A DNA stretch of 64,000 nt from Hyphomicrobiales bacterium (GCA_039973685.1 JBDWKL010000012.1:83180-147179), one strand, 5' to 3'. Positions 45,769 to 56,214 are shown, numbered from the stretch's first letter. The notes: generated from the sequence alone by a model not told the origin. A program made the numbers and translations.

Positions 45769-46164
45769 ATGGCCGATGATTCAAACGATATTGCAACCCT
45801 GTTTCAAGACTACGCCGACGGCATGAATGACATGGATGCAGAGGCGATCGCGGAACTTTTTGCGTACCCCGTCACCATTTGGCAGCTTGGCAAAGGCTAC
45901 GTGTTTGATGACGCAGACGATTTGATTGAGAATATCGAAACACTGCTAGATGCCTATGACAAAGCGGGTGTCACCTATTCTGAACCAGAAATTGGCCCAA
46001 CCCATGTTACTAAAGCCGCGGCTTTCGCCACCATCTCTTGGCGACAGCAGGATGAGATGGGCGATGTGATCCACGCATTTCATTGTGATTATACCTTGGT
46101 GAAGCAACACAGCGATTGGCTCATCACCAATATCGTCAATGAGCAGGCTGTGGAAGATATCTAA
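45769..46164 (+). CDS. NTF2-like (SnoaL/DUF4440-type) protein
   Basis: 131 residues, no signal peptide. The order helix-helix-sheet with FQDYADGMNDMDAEAIAELF, then HAFHCDYTLVKQHSDWLITNIV, fits the NTF2 fold of SnoaL-like proteins. Acidic overall. Members are ketosteroid-isomerase-like enzymes or binding proteins; no function is assigned. The ATG has AAGGGG about eight bases upstream. Confidence 0.7.
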   Translation: MADDSNDIATLFQDYADGMNDMDAEAIAELFAYPVTIWQLGKGYVFDDADDLIENIETLLDAYDKAGVTYSEPEIGPTHVTKAAAFATISWRQQDEMGDVIHAFHCDYTLVKQHSDWLITNIVNEQAVEDI

Positions 46165-46189
46165 AAGCCTGTCATGTGAAAGCGCGCTT

Positions 46190-46708
46190 TTATCTAGGGA
46201 ATGCTGGTCGGCAAGGTCGATCAGTATAAGCAGCCATAATTTCATCTGTTTGGAGCTTGCTTCCCTGCCCAATTGTTGCAATTGGGCAATCCCCTTCTCC
46301 ATCGCCATCCGCGACCCTAAAAATCAAACTCAATGGAATGAATTTTTCATAAGCCTGTGGCTCAACATCAAATTTCATTGAAAACGCAACGGCTCGACCA
46401 TCAACAACATGCCAACGAATAATGTCATCTGAAAAAATCCGCTGGCCATCACCCAAATAGTCCACCAGCCGATGCACTTTGACCCCGCGCTTCTCGTCAG
46501 GTCTGGTAATCTCTAAATCAATACGCGCCCGACGATAATGCAAAACAAGCCCGTACCCGTTTGGGCCTTTGCAATAATCACTATGACCTGTGGCACCCAC
46601 TGTGAACGTCTCACAATTTGGCTGCGAACGATTAAAATCTTGAAATTCCGAGGCGTTAGCTGTGGATGCGATCAAAATCGACAAAAGAAGGGCTTTTACA
46701 AACATCAT
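46190..46708 (-). CDS. Secreted hypothetical protein
   Basis: 172 residues with a signal peptide (about 1-19, ends STANA). Four cysteines after it (NCETF, DYCKG, GDCPI, RPCRP) could form two disulfides in the periplasm. Beta-rich middle. No family recognised. Divergent from the sodium channel gene, 50 bp apart, and convergent with the NTF2-like gene. Confidence 0.65.
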   Translation of the reverse strand: MMFVKALLLSILIASTANASEFQDFNRSQPNCETFTVGATGHSDYCKGPNGYGLVLHYRRARIDLEITRPDEKRGVKVHRLVDYLGDGQRIFSDDIIRWHVVDGRAVAFSMKFDVEPQAYEKFIPLSLIFRVADGDGEGDCPIATIGQGSKLQTDEIMAAYTDRPCRPAFPR

Positions 46709-46758
46709 GCTTGCTTATTTAAGGAACTTGACGCGGATTGCCAACTGAAGGAAATAGA

Positions 46759-47586
46759 ATGCCAACAACCGCCAAACCTTATAGAGGTCCGATAGCTGAC
46801 ATGGTCAACGCATTGCTTAATTCCAAGAAGTTCGAATTCTTCATCACAGCCTTGATTATCTTCAACGCCATCACTCTTGGTCTTGAAACCAGCGAAAGCC
46901 TCATGGCCACACATGGCGGGTTGCTGCATTTCATTGACCGGTTGGTGCTTTATATTTTCGTTGCCGAATTGGTCGCGAAGCTCTTCGTGTTCCGCCAACG
47001 CTTTTTCACCGACCCATGGAACATCTTTGATTTTATCATTATCGGCATTGCCTTAGTGCCATCAAGCGGTGCGTTCTCTGTGCTTCGGGCGCTGCGCATT
47101 TTGCGGGTGTTGCGGCTTGTCTCAATTGTGCCAGCGCTCCGCCGTGTGGTTGGAGCCTTCATTGAAGCGCTGCCTGGCATGGGGTCTATCTTCTTGCTGA
47201 TGGGCCTTGTGTTTTACGTCTTCTCTGTGATGGCGACCAAACTGTTTTCCGACACGTTCCCGCAGTGGTTCGGCACCTTGGGTGAATCGGCCTATTCGCT
47301 TTTCCAAATTATGACGCTTGAAAGCTGGTCCATGGGCATTGTACGCCCTGTCATGGAAGTACACCCCTATGCTTGGGCTTTCTTCGTGCCCTTCATTCTG
47401 TGCACGACCTTCACGGTACTGAACTTGTTTATCGGTGTTATCGTATCAGCCATGCAGGACGAGCATGAAAGTGATGCTGACGCAGACCGTCAGGCAATTC
47501 ATGATGAGACGGCGGAAGTATTAAATGAGGTAAAAGCACTTCGTGCGGAAATTGGTGAGCTTAAGAACCAAATCGGTAAAAGCTAA
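46759..47586 (+). CDS. Voltage-gated sodium channel (NaChBac/NavAb type)
   Basis: 275 residues from ATG 46759, with GAAGGA upstream; an in-frame TTG at 46738 is unlikely. Six helices. The S4 sensor has arginines every third residue, R110, R113, R116 and R119 (SVLRALRILRVLRL). The pore has TLESWSMGIVRP, with selectivity filter TLESWS at 186-191, the pattern of bacterial Na+ channels. The C-terminal tail (ETAEVLNEVKALRAEIGELK) is a coiled coil for tetramer assembly. In marine bacteria such channels support pH and salt balance and motility. Confidence 0.92.
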   Translation: MPTTAKPYRGPIADMVNALLNSKKFEFFITALIIFNAITLGLETSESLMATHGGLLHFIDRLVLYIFVAELVAKLFVFRQRFFTDPWNIFDFIIIGIALVPSSGAFSVLRALRILRVLRLVSIVPALRRVVGAFIEALPGMGSIFLLMGLVFYVFSVMATKLFSDTFPQWFGTLGESAYSLFQIMTLESWSMGIVRPVMEVHPYAWAFFVPFILCTTFTVLNLFIGVIVSAMQDEHESDADADRQAIHDETAEVLNEVKALRAEIGELKNQIGKS

Positions 47587-47632
47587 GCCGAATAACCTGC
47601 CATAAATTTAGCGGCTACTTTTCAAGAGCCTA

Positions 47633-48127
47633 TTAGCAAAGGGCTTCGATTTCTTCATCTTCCAAATCACCAGGCACAATGGTCATCGGGATTGGGAAAT
47701 GGGTGGTCATCGTTCTGGTGAAGCTAGAAACAAGCGGGCCCGGCCCTTCGCCACCGACACTGGCTGCAAGGATCAAAATGACGATATCCTCGTCATTTTC
47801 AACCAATTCAACAATAACCTCATGGGGCGCGCCTTCCAAGATCAATTGCTCTGGTTCTATGTTCGCACTGTCTCTCACAAGGTCTGTATATTTCACCAAC
47901 ACGCCTTCAGCAGCCTCATGGGCTTCAGCACGCATGATGTTTTCAACACCAAGCCAATGTTGGAATTCAGACGGTTTGATCACATAGAGCATAAGGAGCT
48001 GACCACCGGTCTTCTCCGCCCTCTTTGAAGCATAAGCGATCGCACGACTGCACTCTGGGGTATCATCGATAACCACCAGAAACTTCCGCTTGTGACCTTC
48101 TTCAGAACTCTTTCTCTTAAATCCCAT
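47633..48127 (-). CDS. Universal stress protein (UspA family)
   Basis: 164 residues, single Usp domain: KFLVVIDDTPECSRAIAYA at the start, then GAPHEVIVELVENDEDIVIL and a later GPLVSSFTRTM in place of the usual ATP-binding G-x2-G-x9-G-S/T. Cytoplasmic. Lies 40 bp after trpS, the order glnD-murJ-trpS-usp of Rhizobiales. Confidence 0.88.
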   Translation of the reverse strand: MGFKRKSSEEGHKRKFLVVIDDTPECSRAIAYASKRAEKTGGQLLMLYVIKPSEFQHWLGVENIMRAEAHEAAEGVLVKYTDLVRDSANIEPEQLILEGAPHEVIVELVENDEDIVILILAASVGGEGPGPLVSSFTRTMTTHFPIPMTIVPGDLEDEEIEALC

Positions 48128-48167
48128 GAAATAACCCTGCCATTAGTTACCGAAATCGACAAGCGTC

Positions 48168-49211
48168 TTATCGAAGGAAGCCTAAAATATCTTTTACATC
48201 ATCCATGATCGGACGTGCAATTGCGCTGGCACGTTGACCGCCATCACGGAGGATTTTGTCAATATAATCAGGTTGTTCCATCAAACGCCGCATTTCATTT
48301 GCAACGGGACTTAACTGGGTTAGTGCGAGTTCTGCAAGAGCTGGCTTAAATTCTGAAAATTGCTTGCCGCCAAAATCATCCAATACCGCCTGCTTGCTTA
48401 CCCCGGAAAGGGCAGCAAATATGCCGACAAGATTTTCCGCTTCCGCACGACCTTTAAGGCCCTCTTCCTCACTCGGCAGACCGTCAGGATCAGTCTTTGC
48501 TTTGCGGAGTTTCTTCATAATCGTATCAGCGTCATCTGTCAGGTTGATGCGTGATAAATCAGACGGGTCCGATTTCGACATTTTCTTAGACCCGTCGCGC
48601 AAAGACATCACACGGGTGGCAGGGCCTTGGATCAACGGCTCAGGCAGCGGGAAAAACGCGCCTTCATGGCCTTGTTCAGCAATCGCATCAGCCAAATCAA
48701 TGTTGAACTTAGAGGCAATGTCGCGGGAAAGCTCAAGGTGTTGCTTTTGGTCATCACCAACAGGCACATGAGTTGCCTTATAAGCCAGAATGTCAGCCGC
48801 CATAAGATTGGGATAAGAAAACAGGCCAACAGAGGCATTTTCTTTGTTTTTACCAGCCTTGTCTTTGAACTGCGTCATACGGTTCAACCAACCCATGCGG
48901 GCGATACAATTGAATACCCAAGCAAGTTCTACGTGGGCTGTGACTTGGCTTTGGTTGAAAACAATGTGCTTCATCGGATCAATACCAGCGGCGATAAAGG
49001 CAGCACTTACTTCGCGAATGCTATTGCGAAGCACTTCAGGCGGCTGAATTTCTGCCGTGATCGCGTGTTGGTCGACAACGCAATAGAGGCATTCGTGGCT
49101 TTCTTGCAGGGCGACGAATTTGACGATGGCACCAAGATAATTCCCAAGGTGCAAATTACCTGTTGGCTGCACGCCAGAAAATACCCGTGGCTGAAAAGTT
49201 GCTTCACTCAT
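48168..49211 (-). CDS. trpS: Tryptophanyl-tRNA synthetase
   Basis: 347 residues, class I. HIGH-type motif [12 protein letters not shown] (about 16-27) and KMSKS motif KKMSKSDPS (about 208). Charges tRNA-Trp. Member of the glnD-murJ-trpS-usp series, 15 bp after murJ. Confidence 0.96.
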   Translation of the reverse strand: MSEATFQPRVFSGVQPTGNLHLGNYLGAIVKFVALQESHECLYCVVDQHAITAEIQPPEVLRNSIREVSAAFIAAGIDPMKHIVFNQSQVTAHVELAWVFNCIARMGWLNRMTQFKDKAGKNKENASVGLFSYPNLMAADILAYKATHVPVGDDQKQHLELSRDIASKFNIDLADAIAEQGHEGAFFPLPEPLIQGPATRVMSLRDGSKKMSKSDPSDLSRINLTDDADTIMKKLRKAKTDPDGLPSEEEGLKGRAEAENLVGIFAALSGVSKQAVLDDFGGKQFSEFKPALAELALTQLSPVANEMRRLMEQPDYIDKILRDGGQRASAIARPIMDDVKDILGFLR

Positions 49212-49226
49212 ATCGTTCCCGATCCG

Positions 49227-50798
49227 TTAGTTCTTTTTCGGTGTTCGCCGAAAGTTTGCGAGGATTTGCCTGAAATTTACAGCACCCGTCAACCTACAGA
49301 GAACAAAATATATAATCATGCCAACAAGAACGACGCCTACCATCGCTAAAGCCTGCGAAAATGCAGCGTCAAGAAACCCAGCTTTTTTGAGAATGTCTTG
49401 AAGCCAGAACAAGCCAGCGCCCATGCCAATGCTTGCAGCGAGCATCATGAGCAATCTTCTCATGGTTGCACCATCCAGCGGCCAATGGCCCTTCATTTGC
49501 AAATGAGCAAACAGCAAAACCACATTCACCCACGCTGAAATACTGGTCGCAATGGCAATGCCGACATGAGCCAAGGACGGGAAGAGAGCAATTGATAAGA
49601 CGACATTCATGACCGCGTTGATACCTGCATAATACATTGGTGTGCGCGTGTCTTCTCTGGCGAAAAAGGCTGGTGAGAAGACTTTGATCAAGACGAAAGC
49701 TGGCAGACCAAAGGCAAAAGCGGAAAGGGCTGCTGCTGTGCCACTGGTTGCTAACGCATCAAACGCGCCGCGTTCATAAAGCACCGACGTGATCAGATGC
49801 GGCATTACCACTAAGGCGGCTGCAGATGGCAGAGTTAAAAACATCGCGAATTCGAGTGAGTGGTTTTGCGTCCTTACAGCTTCTTCTGGAACACCACCCT
49901 TCAATGCACGAGACAATTCTGGAAGAAGAACCACACCAATCGCAATGCCAATCACACCAAGGGGTAGCTGATAAATACGGTCAGCATATTGCAGCAATGA
50001 GATTGCGCCATCTTGGGCTGATGCGATGATTTGTCCAACGAGCAGATTGATCTGCGTTATTCCGCCTGCAATTGCGGTGGGTACGGCAAGTATCAAGAGA
50101 CGCTTTACAGCAGGCGTGAACTTGGGAGCTGTAAGGTTTAAGCGAAACCCTGTCTTGCGCACAGCCACCCAAACCAGCGCTAATTGTGCAAAGCCTGAGG
50201 CAAAGACCCCCCATGCCATGAAGCGACCTGTGATTGGGTTATTACCCGTTTCCAACACCGTACACAGCAACAACACAGCAATCATGATCACGTTCAAAAG
50301 CACAGGCACGAAAGCTGCGGCGAAATAGTGTCGGAAAGAATTCAACACGCCCGACAACATCGCAACCAGCGACATGCAAAACAGGTAGGGGAACATGATA
50401 CGTGCAAGATCGATTGTGAGCAGCGTCTTTTCCGTGCCTTGGCCAAAGCGCGGCGCGATAATTGTTTCCACCAGCCACGGCATGGAAATTTCAGCAAGAG
50501 CCGTTAGAATCAACAGCACCACAAAAAGGACTGAGAAAACCTGACGCGCAAACTCTTGTGCTGTGTCGCGGCCTCCACCTTCAAGTTCTTTCGCAAACAA
50601 CGGAATAAAAGCGGTGTTAAAAGCCCCTTCAGCAAAAAGCCTGCGAAACAGATTTGGAAAGCGGAAGGCTGCATAAAAAGCATCCGCAACCGGACCAGCG
50701 CCAATTAAGCTTGCAATCAATATCTCACGCACAAAGCCCAAGATACGGCTTGCAATGGTCGCCCCGCCCACAGTTGCAAAGCTCTTAAATAACCGCAT
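49227..50798 (-). CDS. murJ: Lipid II flippase MurJ
   Basis: 523 residues and about 14 helices. Starts MRLFKSFATVGGATIASRIL; the conserved FRFPNLFRRLFAEGAFNTAFIP is near residue 46. Flips the lipid-linked peptidoglycan precursor across the inner membrane. Starts two bases after the glnD stop, so the two are translated together. Confidence 0.95.
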   Translation of the reverse strand: MRLFKSFATVGGATIASRILGFVREILIASLIGAGPVADAFYAAFRFPNLFRRLFAEGAFNTAFIPLFAKELEGGGRDTAQEFARQVFSVLFVVLLILTALAEISMPWLVETIIAPRFGQGTEKTLLTIDLARIMFPYLFCMSLVAMLSGVLNSFRHYFAAAFVPVLLNVIMIAVLLLCTVLETGNNPITGRFMAWGVFASGFAQLALVWVAVRKTGFRLNLTAPKFTPAVKRLLILAVPTAIAGGITQINLLVGQIIASAQDGAISLLQYADRIYQLPLGVIGIAIGVVLLPELSRALKGGVPEEAVRTQNHSLEFAMFLTLPSAAALVVMPHLITSVLYERGAFDALATSGTAAALSAFAFGLPAFVLIKVFSPAFFAREDTRTPMYYAGINAVMNVVLSIALFPSLAHVGIAIATSISAWVNVVLLFAHLQMKGHWPLDGATMRRLLMMLAASIGMGAGLFWLQDILKKAGFLDAAFSQALAMVGVVLVGMIIYFVLCRLTGAVNFRQILANFRRTPKKN

Positions 50799-50800
50799 GG

Positions 50801-53617
50801 TTAAGCTGCCTTCTTGGTTGGTTTTTTAGGCGGTGTGAACACTTTTTCCAAAGCCTTTTTAATGCGGTTTTGACGTGGCTTATCGACAATTTTCTGCCCC
50901 ATAAGATCCGTCACATAAAATACGTCCACAGCCCGTTCGCCAAATGTTGAAATATGCGCTGTCGATGTATTCAAATTCAATTCAAACAAACTATTCGCAA
51001 GATCGCGCAAAAGACCCGTTCTATCTTTGCCCGACGCTTCAATTACCGTGAAATTGTTGGACAGGGTATTATCAAGAACGATGTTTGTCTCCACCGTAAA
51101 GGCCTTTGTCGACTTCTTAATCGAGCGAAGCGATTTGCCGCCACTTTGCTGTGGGATTTGACCCGAAACCGCCAGTTCAATCTCTTCACCAATACGTTTA
51201 GCACGGCGAAACTCATCTTCTTCAGTTTCAAACTCACGCCGGATATTGATCATATCAAGCGCAAACCCATCGCGTGTGGTAAAGATTTGCGCGCCGACAA
51301 TGCTCGCCCCTGCTCTTGAACAAGCACCCGCGAGGATCGACAAAATATTAGGTTGATCAGGCGCGTAAATCGTAATCTCAGTAATCCCCTCAAAAGCTGA
51401 TGTTGTTACATCCGTTGATAGCGGCACGTCACCTTTATGGGATTTCAGGATAAAATTTGCATGCCTAACTTGCGTCTCGACATCTGTGCGCAAAAGATAG
51501 GGTGGATAGTGTCTTTCGACGTAGCCATCGCGATCTTTTTGGCTCCAATCAACCAAGGCAGTCGACAGTTCTTCGCGCGCAATATTGGCCCTATCTTCCA
51601 GTGCCATAACATTAAAGCCGCCCGTTAACAGGGGCTGCGTTTCATAATAGAGCGTTCTGAGAAGCTGCCCTTTCCAACCATTCCAAACCCCCGGACCGAC
51701 AGCACGAATATCGCAGACTGTAAGGATAAGCAGGAGTTTCAAGCGTTCCGGCGTTTGCACAATATTGGCAAAATCACGAATGGTTTTCGGATCGCTCAAA
51801 TCTCGAGATTGCGCGATCACACTCATGGTCAAATGCTCAAGCACCAGCCAAGAGACCGTATCAATTTGCGATGATGTAAGACCCAATCGCTTACCAAGCT
51901 TTTTGGCAACTTTTGCACCCGCAATAGAATGATCTTCAGGCCGCCCTTTAGCTATGTCGTGCAAGAAGAGCGTGACATATAAGATCAGGCGATCATCAAT
52001 CGTATCAATAACGTCGTTCGCAAGCGGATGCTCCTCGGCCAACTCGCCCCGTTCAATCAAAGCAAGCATGCCAACGGCACGAATGGTGTGCTCGTCCACA
52101 GTGTAGTGATGATACATATTGAACTGCATCATCGCGATGATCTTGCCAAAATCTGGAATGAACCGACCCAAAACGCCTGATTCATTCATTTTACGCAAAA
52201 TTGTTTCTGGATCGCGTTTGGACGCAACAATCGTCAAAAACAGTTTGTTTGCTTCTTTGCTGTTGCGAACATTTTTATCAATCAACTTCAGTGATTTCGA
52301 CATTAAATGCAGCAGGTTTGGATGCAGTGAATGTCCAGTTTTATCAGCAATCTGGAACACCCGTAAAAGATTGATCGGGTCTTCTTTAAAGATATCAGAA
52401 TTCGCGTGTATAATCCGCTTATTCTCAAGCAGAAATTCTTTGTTACCCTTAATCGCACTTGGACGACGCCCGCGCACTGCTGCAACAAGGCGGCTAATCC
52501 CTGGCGTGGATTTCACCTGTTCCTGCTCCAATTTGGTTGAGAGGATATTGGTCAAATTGCCAACGTCTTTTGCAACCAGAAAATAGTGCTTCATGAAGCG
52601 CTCAACGTCGAGCATACCGGCTTTGGTTTGATAGTTTAGGCGTTGCGCCATTTCGCGCTGAAGGTCAAAACTTAAACGCTCTTCAGCTCTGCCTGTCAGA
52701 TAATGCATATGGCATCGTACAGCCCACAAGAAATCACCCGACCTTTGGAATGTTTTGTATTCAGTTCGTGTGAAGATGCCAGCTTTCAAAAGTTCACGAG
52801 CAGTCTTTAGGCGATAGAAATATTTTGAAATCCAAAACAGCGTATGCAGATCGCGTAATCCGCCTTTACCCTCTTTGACGTTTGGCTCGACCAGATAACG
52901 CGTGTTGCCCGCTTTGCGGTGACGCTCATCGCGTTCTTCCATTTTCGCTTCGATGAATTGCGCGCCCGATCCTTGGATCACCTCTTTATCAAAGCGAGTT
53001 TCCAAATCATCAAACAGTTCGCTGTCACCCCACAAAAAGCGGGCTTCCAAAATGGCGGTTCGAATGGTGAAATCTTGTTTCGAAAGCCGCACACATTCAT
53101 CAACGTCACGGGTTGCGTGGCCCACTTTAAAATTCATATCCCAAAGCATGTAGAGGATATATTCGACGACACTCTCACCCCACGGGGTTTGCTTATAGGG
53201 AAGCAGAAACAGAAGATCGATGTCTGAACCAGGCGCAAGGGTGCCTCTGCCATAGCCGCCAACTGCGATCACAGCCATGCGCTCGCCGGAGGATGGATTG
53301 TCCACACGGTAAATATAAGTAAGGGCAAACTCGTGAATAACGCCGATCAATTCATCCTGCAAATTGCTGAGGCGGGTCGCACATTTGATGCCAGAGCCAT
53401 CTTCCAAGAGTTTTTGTTCGGCAATAGCATGACCTTCAGCCACGACTTCTTTTAGTAGGCTCAAAAGCGCCAATCGGCATTTGGATGAATTTGGATCACC
53501 ATGCTCATCAACCAGCGCCGTCACGTTCTCGCGCACGACTGCAAAGTCAATCAGACTGTCTATTTCAGCGAAATTTTGGCTCGGCTTAGATTGGGGTTTG
53601 GCTTGAGATTTTGCCAC
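50801..53617 (-). CDS. glnD: Bifunctional [PII] uridylyltransferase/uridylyl-removing enzyme
   Basis: 938 residues, the length usual in alphaproteobacteria. Nucleotidyltransferase motif VGGYGRGTLAPGSDIDLLF (about 118), HD hydrolase motif FLHDIAKGRPEDHS (about 540) and two C-terminal ACT domains (ITIYAPDQPNILS; IEASGKDRTGLLRDL) that sense glutamine. Modifies PII proteins to report nitrogen status. First gene of the minus-strand series ending at usp. Lysine-rich C-terminus. Confidence 0.96.
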   Translation of the reverse strand: MAKSQAKPQSKPSQNFAEIDSLIDFAVVRENVTALVDEHGDPNSSKCRLALLSLLKEVVAEGHAIAEQKLLEDGSGIKCATRLSNLQDELIGVIHEFALTYIYRVDNPSSGERMAVIAVGGYGRGTLAPGSDIDLLFLLPYKQTPWGESVVEYILYMLWDMNFKVGHATRDVDECVRLSKQDFTIRTAILEARFLWGDSELFDDLETRFDKEVIQGSGAQFIEAKMEERDERHRKAGNTRYLVEPNVKEGKGGLRDLHTLFWISKYFYRLKTARELLKAGIFTRTEYKTFQRSGDFLWAVRCHMHYLTGRAEERLSFDLQREMAQRLNYQTKAGMLDVERFMKHYFLVAKDVGNLTNILSTKLEQEQVKSTPGISRLVAAVRGRRPSAIKGNKEFLLENKRIIHANSDIFKEDPINLLRVFQIADKTGHSLHPNLLHLMSKSLKLIDKNVRNSKEANKLFLTIVASKRDPETILRKMNESGVLGRFIPDFGKIIAMMQFNMYHHYTVDEHTIRAVGMLALIERGELAEEHPLANDVIDTIDDRLILYVTLFLHDIAKGRPEDHSIAGAKVAKKLGKRLGLTSSQIDTVSWLVLEHLTMSVIAQSRDLSDPKTIRDFANIVQTPERLKLLLILTVCDIRAVGPGVWNGWKGQLLRTLYYETQPLLTGGFNVMALEDRANIAREELSTALVDWSQKDRDGYVERHYPPYLLRTDVETQVRHANFILKSHKGDVPLSTDVTTSAFEGITEITIYAPDQPNILSILAGACSRAGASIVGAQIFTTRDGFALDMINIRREFETEEDEFRRAKRIGEEIELAVSGQIPQQSGGKSLRSIKKSTKAFTVETNIVLDNTLSNNFTVIEASGKDRTGLLRDLANSLFELNLNTSTAHISTFGERAVDVFYVTDLMGQKIVDKPRQNRIKKALEKVFTPPKKPTKKAA

Positions 53618-53781
53618 AGATAACGGCCCTTATTAATGCTGCGATGTTTCGCTTATAGCGGCTTGATCCGCGCTGGCAAAGATTTGAAACAGGAGTTAGA
53701 TAAAATTATCATAGCTCGCCAGCTCATCTTGCCTATATAAAGATCATACAGCCCTCGTGATCAGCAAGCGAAAACGTCCTT

Positions 53782-55248
53782 ATGTCTTCAATCTCATTTG
53801 ACAATTCTTACGCCAAGTTGCCATCCAGTTTTTATGCAAAACTGCAACCAAAACCTGTGGCCTCACCATCGCTTATTAAAGTCAATCATAAGCTGGCGAA
53901 CTCTCTGGGTGTGGATGCTGCATTCTTAGAAAGCGCTGAAGGCGTTGCTATATTGGCGGGCAACCGTGTGCCAGAAGGGGCTGAACCCTTGGCGATGGCT
54001 TATGCGGGTCATCAATTTGGCAATTTTGTCCCACAGCTCGGAGATGGCCGCGCCAATCTTTTGGGCGAGGTTTTGGACAATGAAGGAAACCGCCGCGACC
54101 TCCAGCTCAAAGGGGCTGGTCCGACGCCGTTTTCTAGAATGGGCGATGGACGGGCAGCCCTTGGGCCGGTTTTGCGCGAATATATTGTCAGCGAAGCAAT
54201 GGCGGCACTTGGTGTGCCCACCACCCGCGCTTTAGCGGCTGTTACAACAGGTGAACCCGTGGTGCGTGAAAATTTTCAGCCCGGCGCGATTTTAACAAGG
54301 GTTGCAAGCAGCCATATTCGCGTTGGTACGTTTCAATATTTCTTTGCGCGCGAAGATATTACGGGTCTTGAAACCTTGCTCACCCATGTGATCAATCGTC
54401 ACTACCCAGAGGCAGCCTTCGCAGAACGCCCAGCACTCGCTTTGCTTGACCATGTGGTGGAAAAACAAGCCAAACTGATTGCCAAATGGGTGTCACTTGG
54501 TTTCATCCACGGCGTTATGAACACCGACAATATGTCGATTGCAGGCGAAACCATTGATTACGGCCCGTGCGCTTTTCTCGATACGTACGAGCCATCAAAA
54601 CACTTTAGCGCGGTTGATCAAAATGGTCGCTACGCCTACCAGAACCAACCAGCGATCGGCCAATGGAACCTTGTTCGCCTCGCGCAATGTTTGCTTGGCA
54701 TGCTCGACAAGGATGAGGATACCGCATTGGAATTAGCCCAAGCGTCTATTGATGCCTACGGCGAGAAATTCGACGCGGCCTTTATGGCAGAATTCACCGC
54801 AAAAATCGGTCTTGATGAGCTGCAGGATGACGACAAAGAATTAGTCAAAGACTTGCTGAAGCGCATGGCTGAAAATCAGGTGGATTTCACCTTGATGTTT
54901 AGAGGGCTGGGTGAGCTTTTAAACGGTGGTAATGGGCCAGCTCATCTGTTTGCAAATCCAACAGCGTTTGAAGAATGGGAAACCGTTTGGCGTGAGCGCC
55001 TTGCGACCATGAACGAGCCAGATGATGTCATTGCAAAACGTATTTTGGCTGCAAACCCAGCCATCATCCCACGCAATCACCTCGTCGAAGAAGCCATTCG
55101 CGCAGCAGAAGATAATAATGATTTCTCCGTGTTTCATGCCCTTGTTGAAGCCCTTGAAACACCATTTGATGATCAAGCTGAGGGGTCAAAATTCACACAG
55201 CCCCCTCAACCACAACAAGTCGTCCAGCAGACTTTTTGCGGTACTTAG
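53782..55248 (+). CDS. selO: Protein adenylyltransferase SelO (YdiU)
   Basis: 488 residues, pseudokinase fold. Conserved YAGHQFGNFVPQLGDGRA (about 73), QLKGAGPTPFSRMGDGRA (about 107), HGVMNTDNMSIAGETIDYGP with the metal-binding N and D, and the C-terminal TFCGT. SelO transfers AMP to Ser/Thr/Tyr of redox proteins during oxidative stress. The bacterial form has cysteine, not selenocysteine, at its end. Divergent from glnD, 164 bp apart. Confidence 0.94.
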   Translation: MSSISFDNSYAKLPSSFYAKLQPKPVASPSLIKVNHKLANSLGVDAAFLESAEGVAILAGNRVPEGAEPLAMAYAGHQFGNFVPQLGDGRANLLGEVLDNEGNRRDLQLKGAGPTPFSRMGDGRAALGPVLREYIVSEAMAALGVPTTRALAAVTTGEPVVRENFQPGAILTRVASSHIRVGTFQYFFAREDITGLETLLTHVINRHYPEAAFAERPALALLDHVVEKQAKLIAKWVSLGFIHGVMNTDNMSIAGETIDYGPCAFLDTYEPSKHFSAVDQNGRYAYQNQPAIGQWNLVRLAQCLLGMLDKDEDTALELAQASIDAYGEKFDAAFMAEFTAKIGLDELQDDDKELVKDLLKRMAENQVDFTLMFRGLGELLNGGNGPAHLFANPTAFEEWETVWRERLATMNEPDDVIAKRILAANPAIIPRNHLVEEAIRAAEDNNDFSVFHALVEALETPFDDQAEGSKFTQPPQPQQVVQQTFCGT

Positions 55249-55320
55249 ACAGTTTTGACTTGATGACATCATGAAAATTAGATCGGATGACCACAGCAAT
55301 TTTTAAATCAGGTTTTTATT

Positions 55321-55743
55321 ATGACATTTTTTAGCCAAACGCTTGCTCTCGCATTCGCCCTTTTCGCCATCACATCCCCCCATACCGCAATGGCGCAAAG
55401 TGATGATCTTGATTGTTCAAACCCACAAAATCAAAGCGTTATGAACCGGTGCGCTTTTTTGGATTTTGAAGCTGCCGATGTTGAGCTTAACGCCATTTGG
55501 CCCGCCGCACGCAAAGCCAATGCTACATTTGCCGAATATCTTCCAGATAATCTCAAAGCAGACGCACAGGCATTGCTTGAAGCACAACGGGCATGGATCA
55601 CCTTTCGCGATGCACATTGCGCTTCCGTTGCATTGCCAAATGCAGGTGGAACCATCTATCCACTGATTTACAATAGCTGCCGTGCAGGTGTCACAAGACA
55701 ACGAACTGAGCAGCTACGAGAACTTGTCGATAACGCACGATAG
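55321..55743 (+). CDS. LprI-like (DUF1311) secreted protein
   Basis: 140 residues with a signal peptide (to about residue 25, TAMAQ). DUF1311/lysozyme-inhibitor LprI-type domain: DCSNPQNQSVMNRCAF, LLEAQRAWITFRDAHC and YNSCRAGVTRQRTEQL, with four cysteines. Periplasmic; some members bind lysozyme, most are uncharacterised. 72 bp after selO. Confidence 0.8.
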   Translation: MTFFSQTLALAFALFAITSPHTAMAQSDDLDCSNPQNQSVMNRCAFLDFEAADVELNAIWPAARKANATFAEYLPDNLKADAQALLEAQRAWITFRDAHCASVALPNAGGTIYPLIYNSCRAGVTRQRTEQLRELVDNAR

Positions 55744-55797
55744 AGCTAGATTAACGGCGAAAATGATCGGCTTTAAACGAGCCAAACAGGAATACTT

Positions 55798-56214
55798 ATG
55801 CAAGACAAAACCCTACCCATAGCGCTGTTAATTATGCGCGTATCCATCGCCTTCTTCCTCGCTATGTGGGCCAGTTTGAAATTTCACCGCCCTGAATGGA
55901 TGGTGAATGTGTTTAAGGGTCGATATGGCCTTGATTTCATCACACCAGACTTCGGCATCTATGTTGGCATTGCGCAATTAGCGATCGTGTTGATGTTTGC
56001 CATTGGCTACAAGCGCACCGTATTTTACGGGCTTATGATGGCGATGCATGCCGTGGGGGTTTATGGGGCTGCTGGAGGTATTTTGAATTACACTCGCTAC
56101 CCAAACAACTTGCTTTTAACAGCGGTGCCAACCCTTGGCGCTCTCATCGCGCTGTTCTTACTGCGTCGCCATGATCTTTGGACGGTTGACGGACAACTTA
56201 GCAAAAAGCCTTGA
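55798..56214 (+). CDS. DoxX-like membrane protein
   Basis: 138 residues with four hydrophobic helices; overall layout of the DoxX family (MRVSIAFFLAMWASLKFHRPEWM, GIAQLAIVLMFAIGYKR). Small integral membrane proteins of unclear role, sometimes linked to thiol or quinone redox. No close partner; 54 bp after the LprI-like gene. Confidence 0.6.
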   Translation: MQDKTLPIALLIMRVSIAFFLAMWASLKFHRPEWMVNVFKGRYGLDFITPDFGIYVGIAQLAIVLMFAIGYKRTVFYGLMMAMHAVGVYGAAGGILNYTRYPNNLLLTAVPTLGALIALFLLRRHDLWTVDGQLSKKP

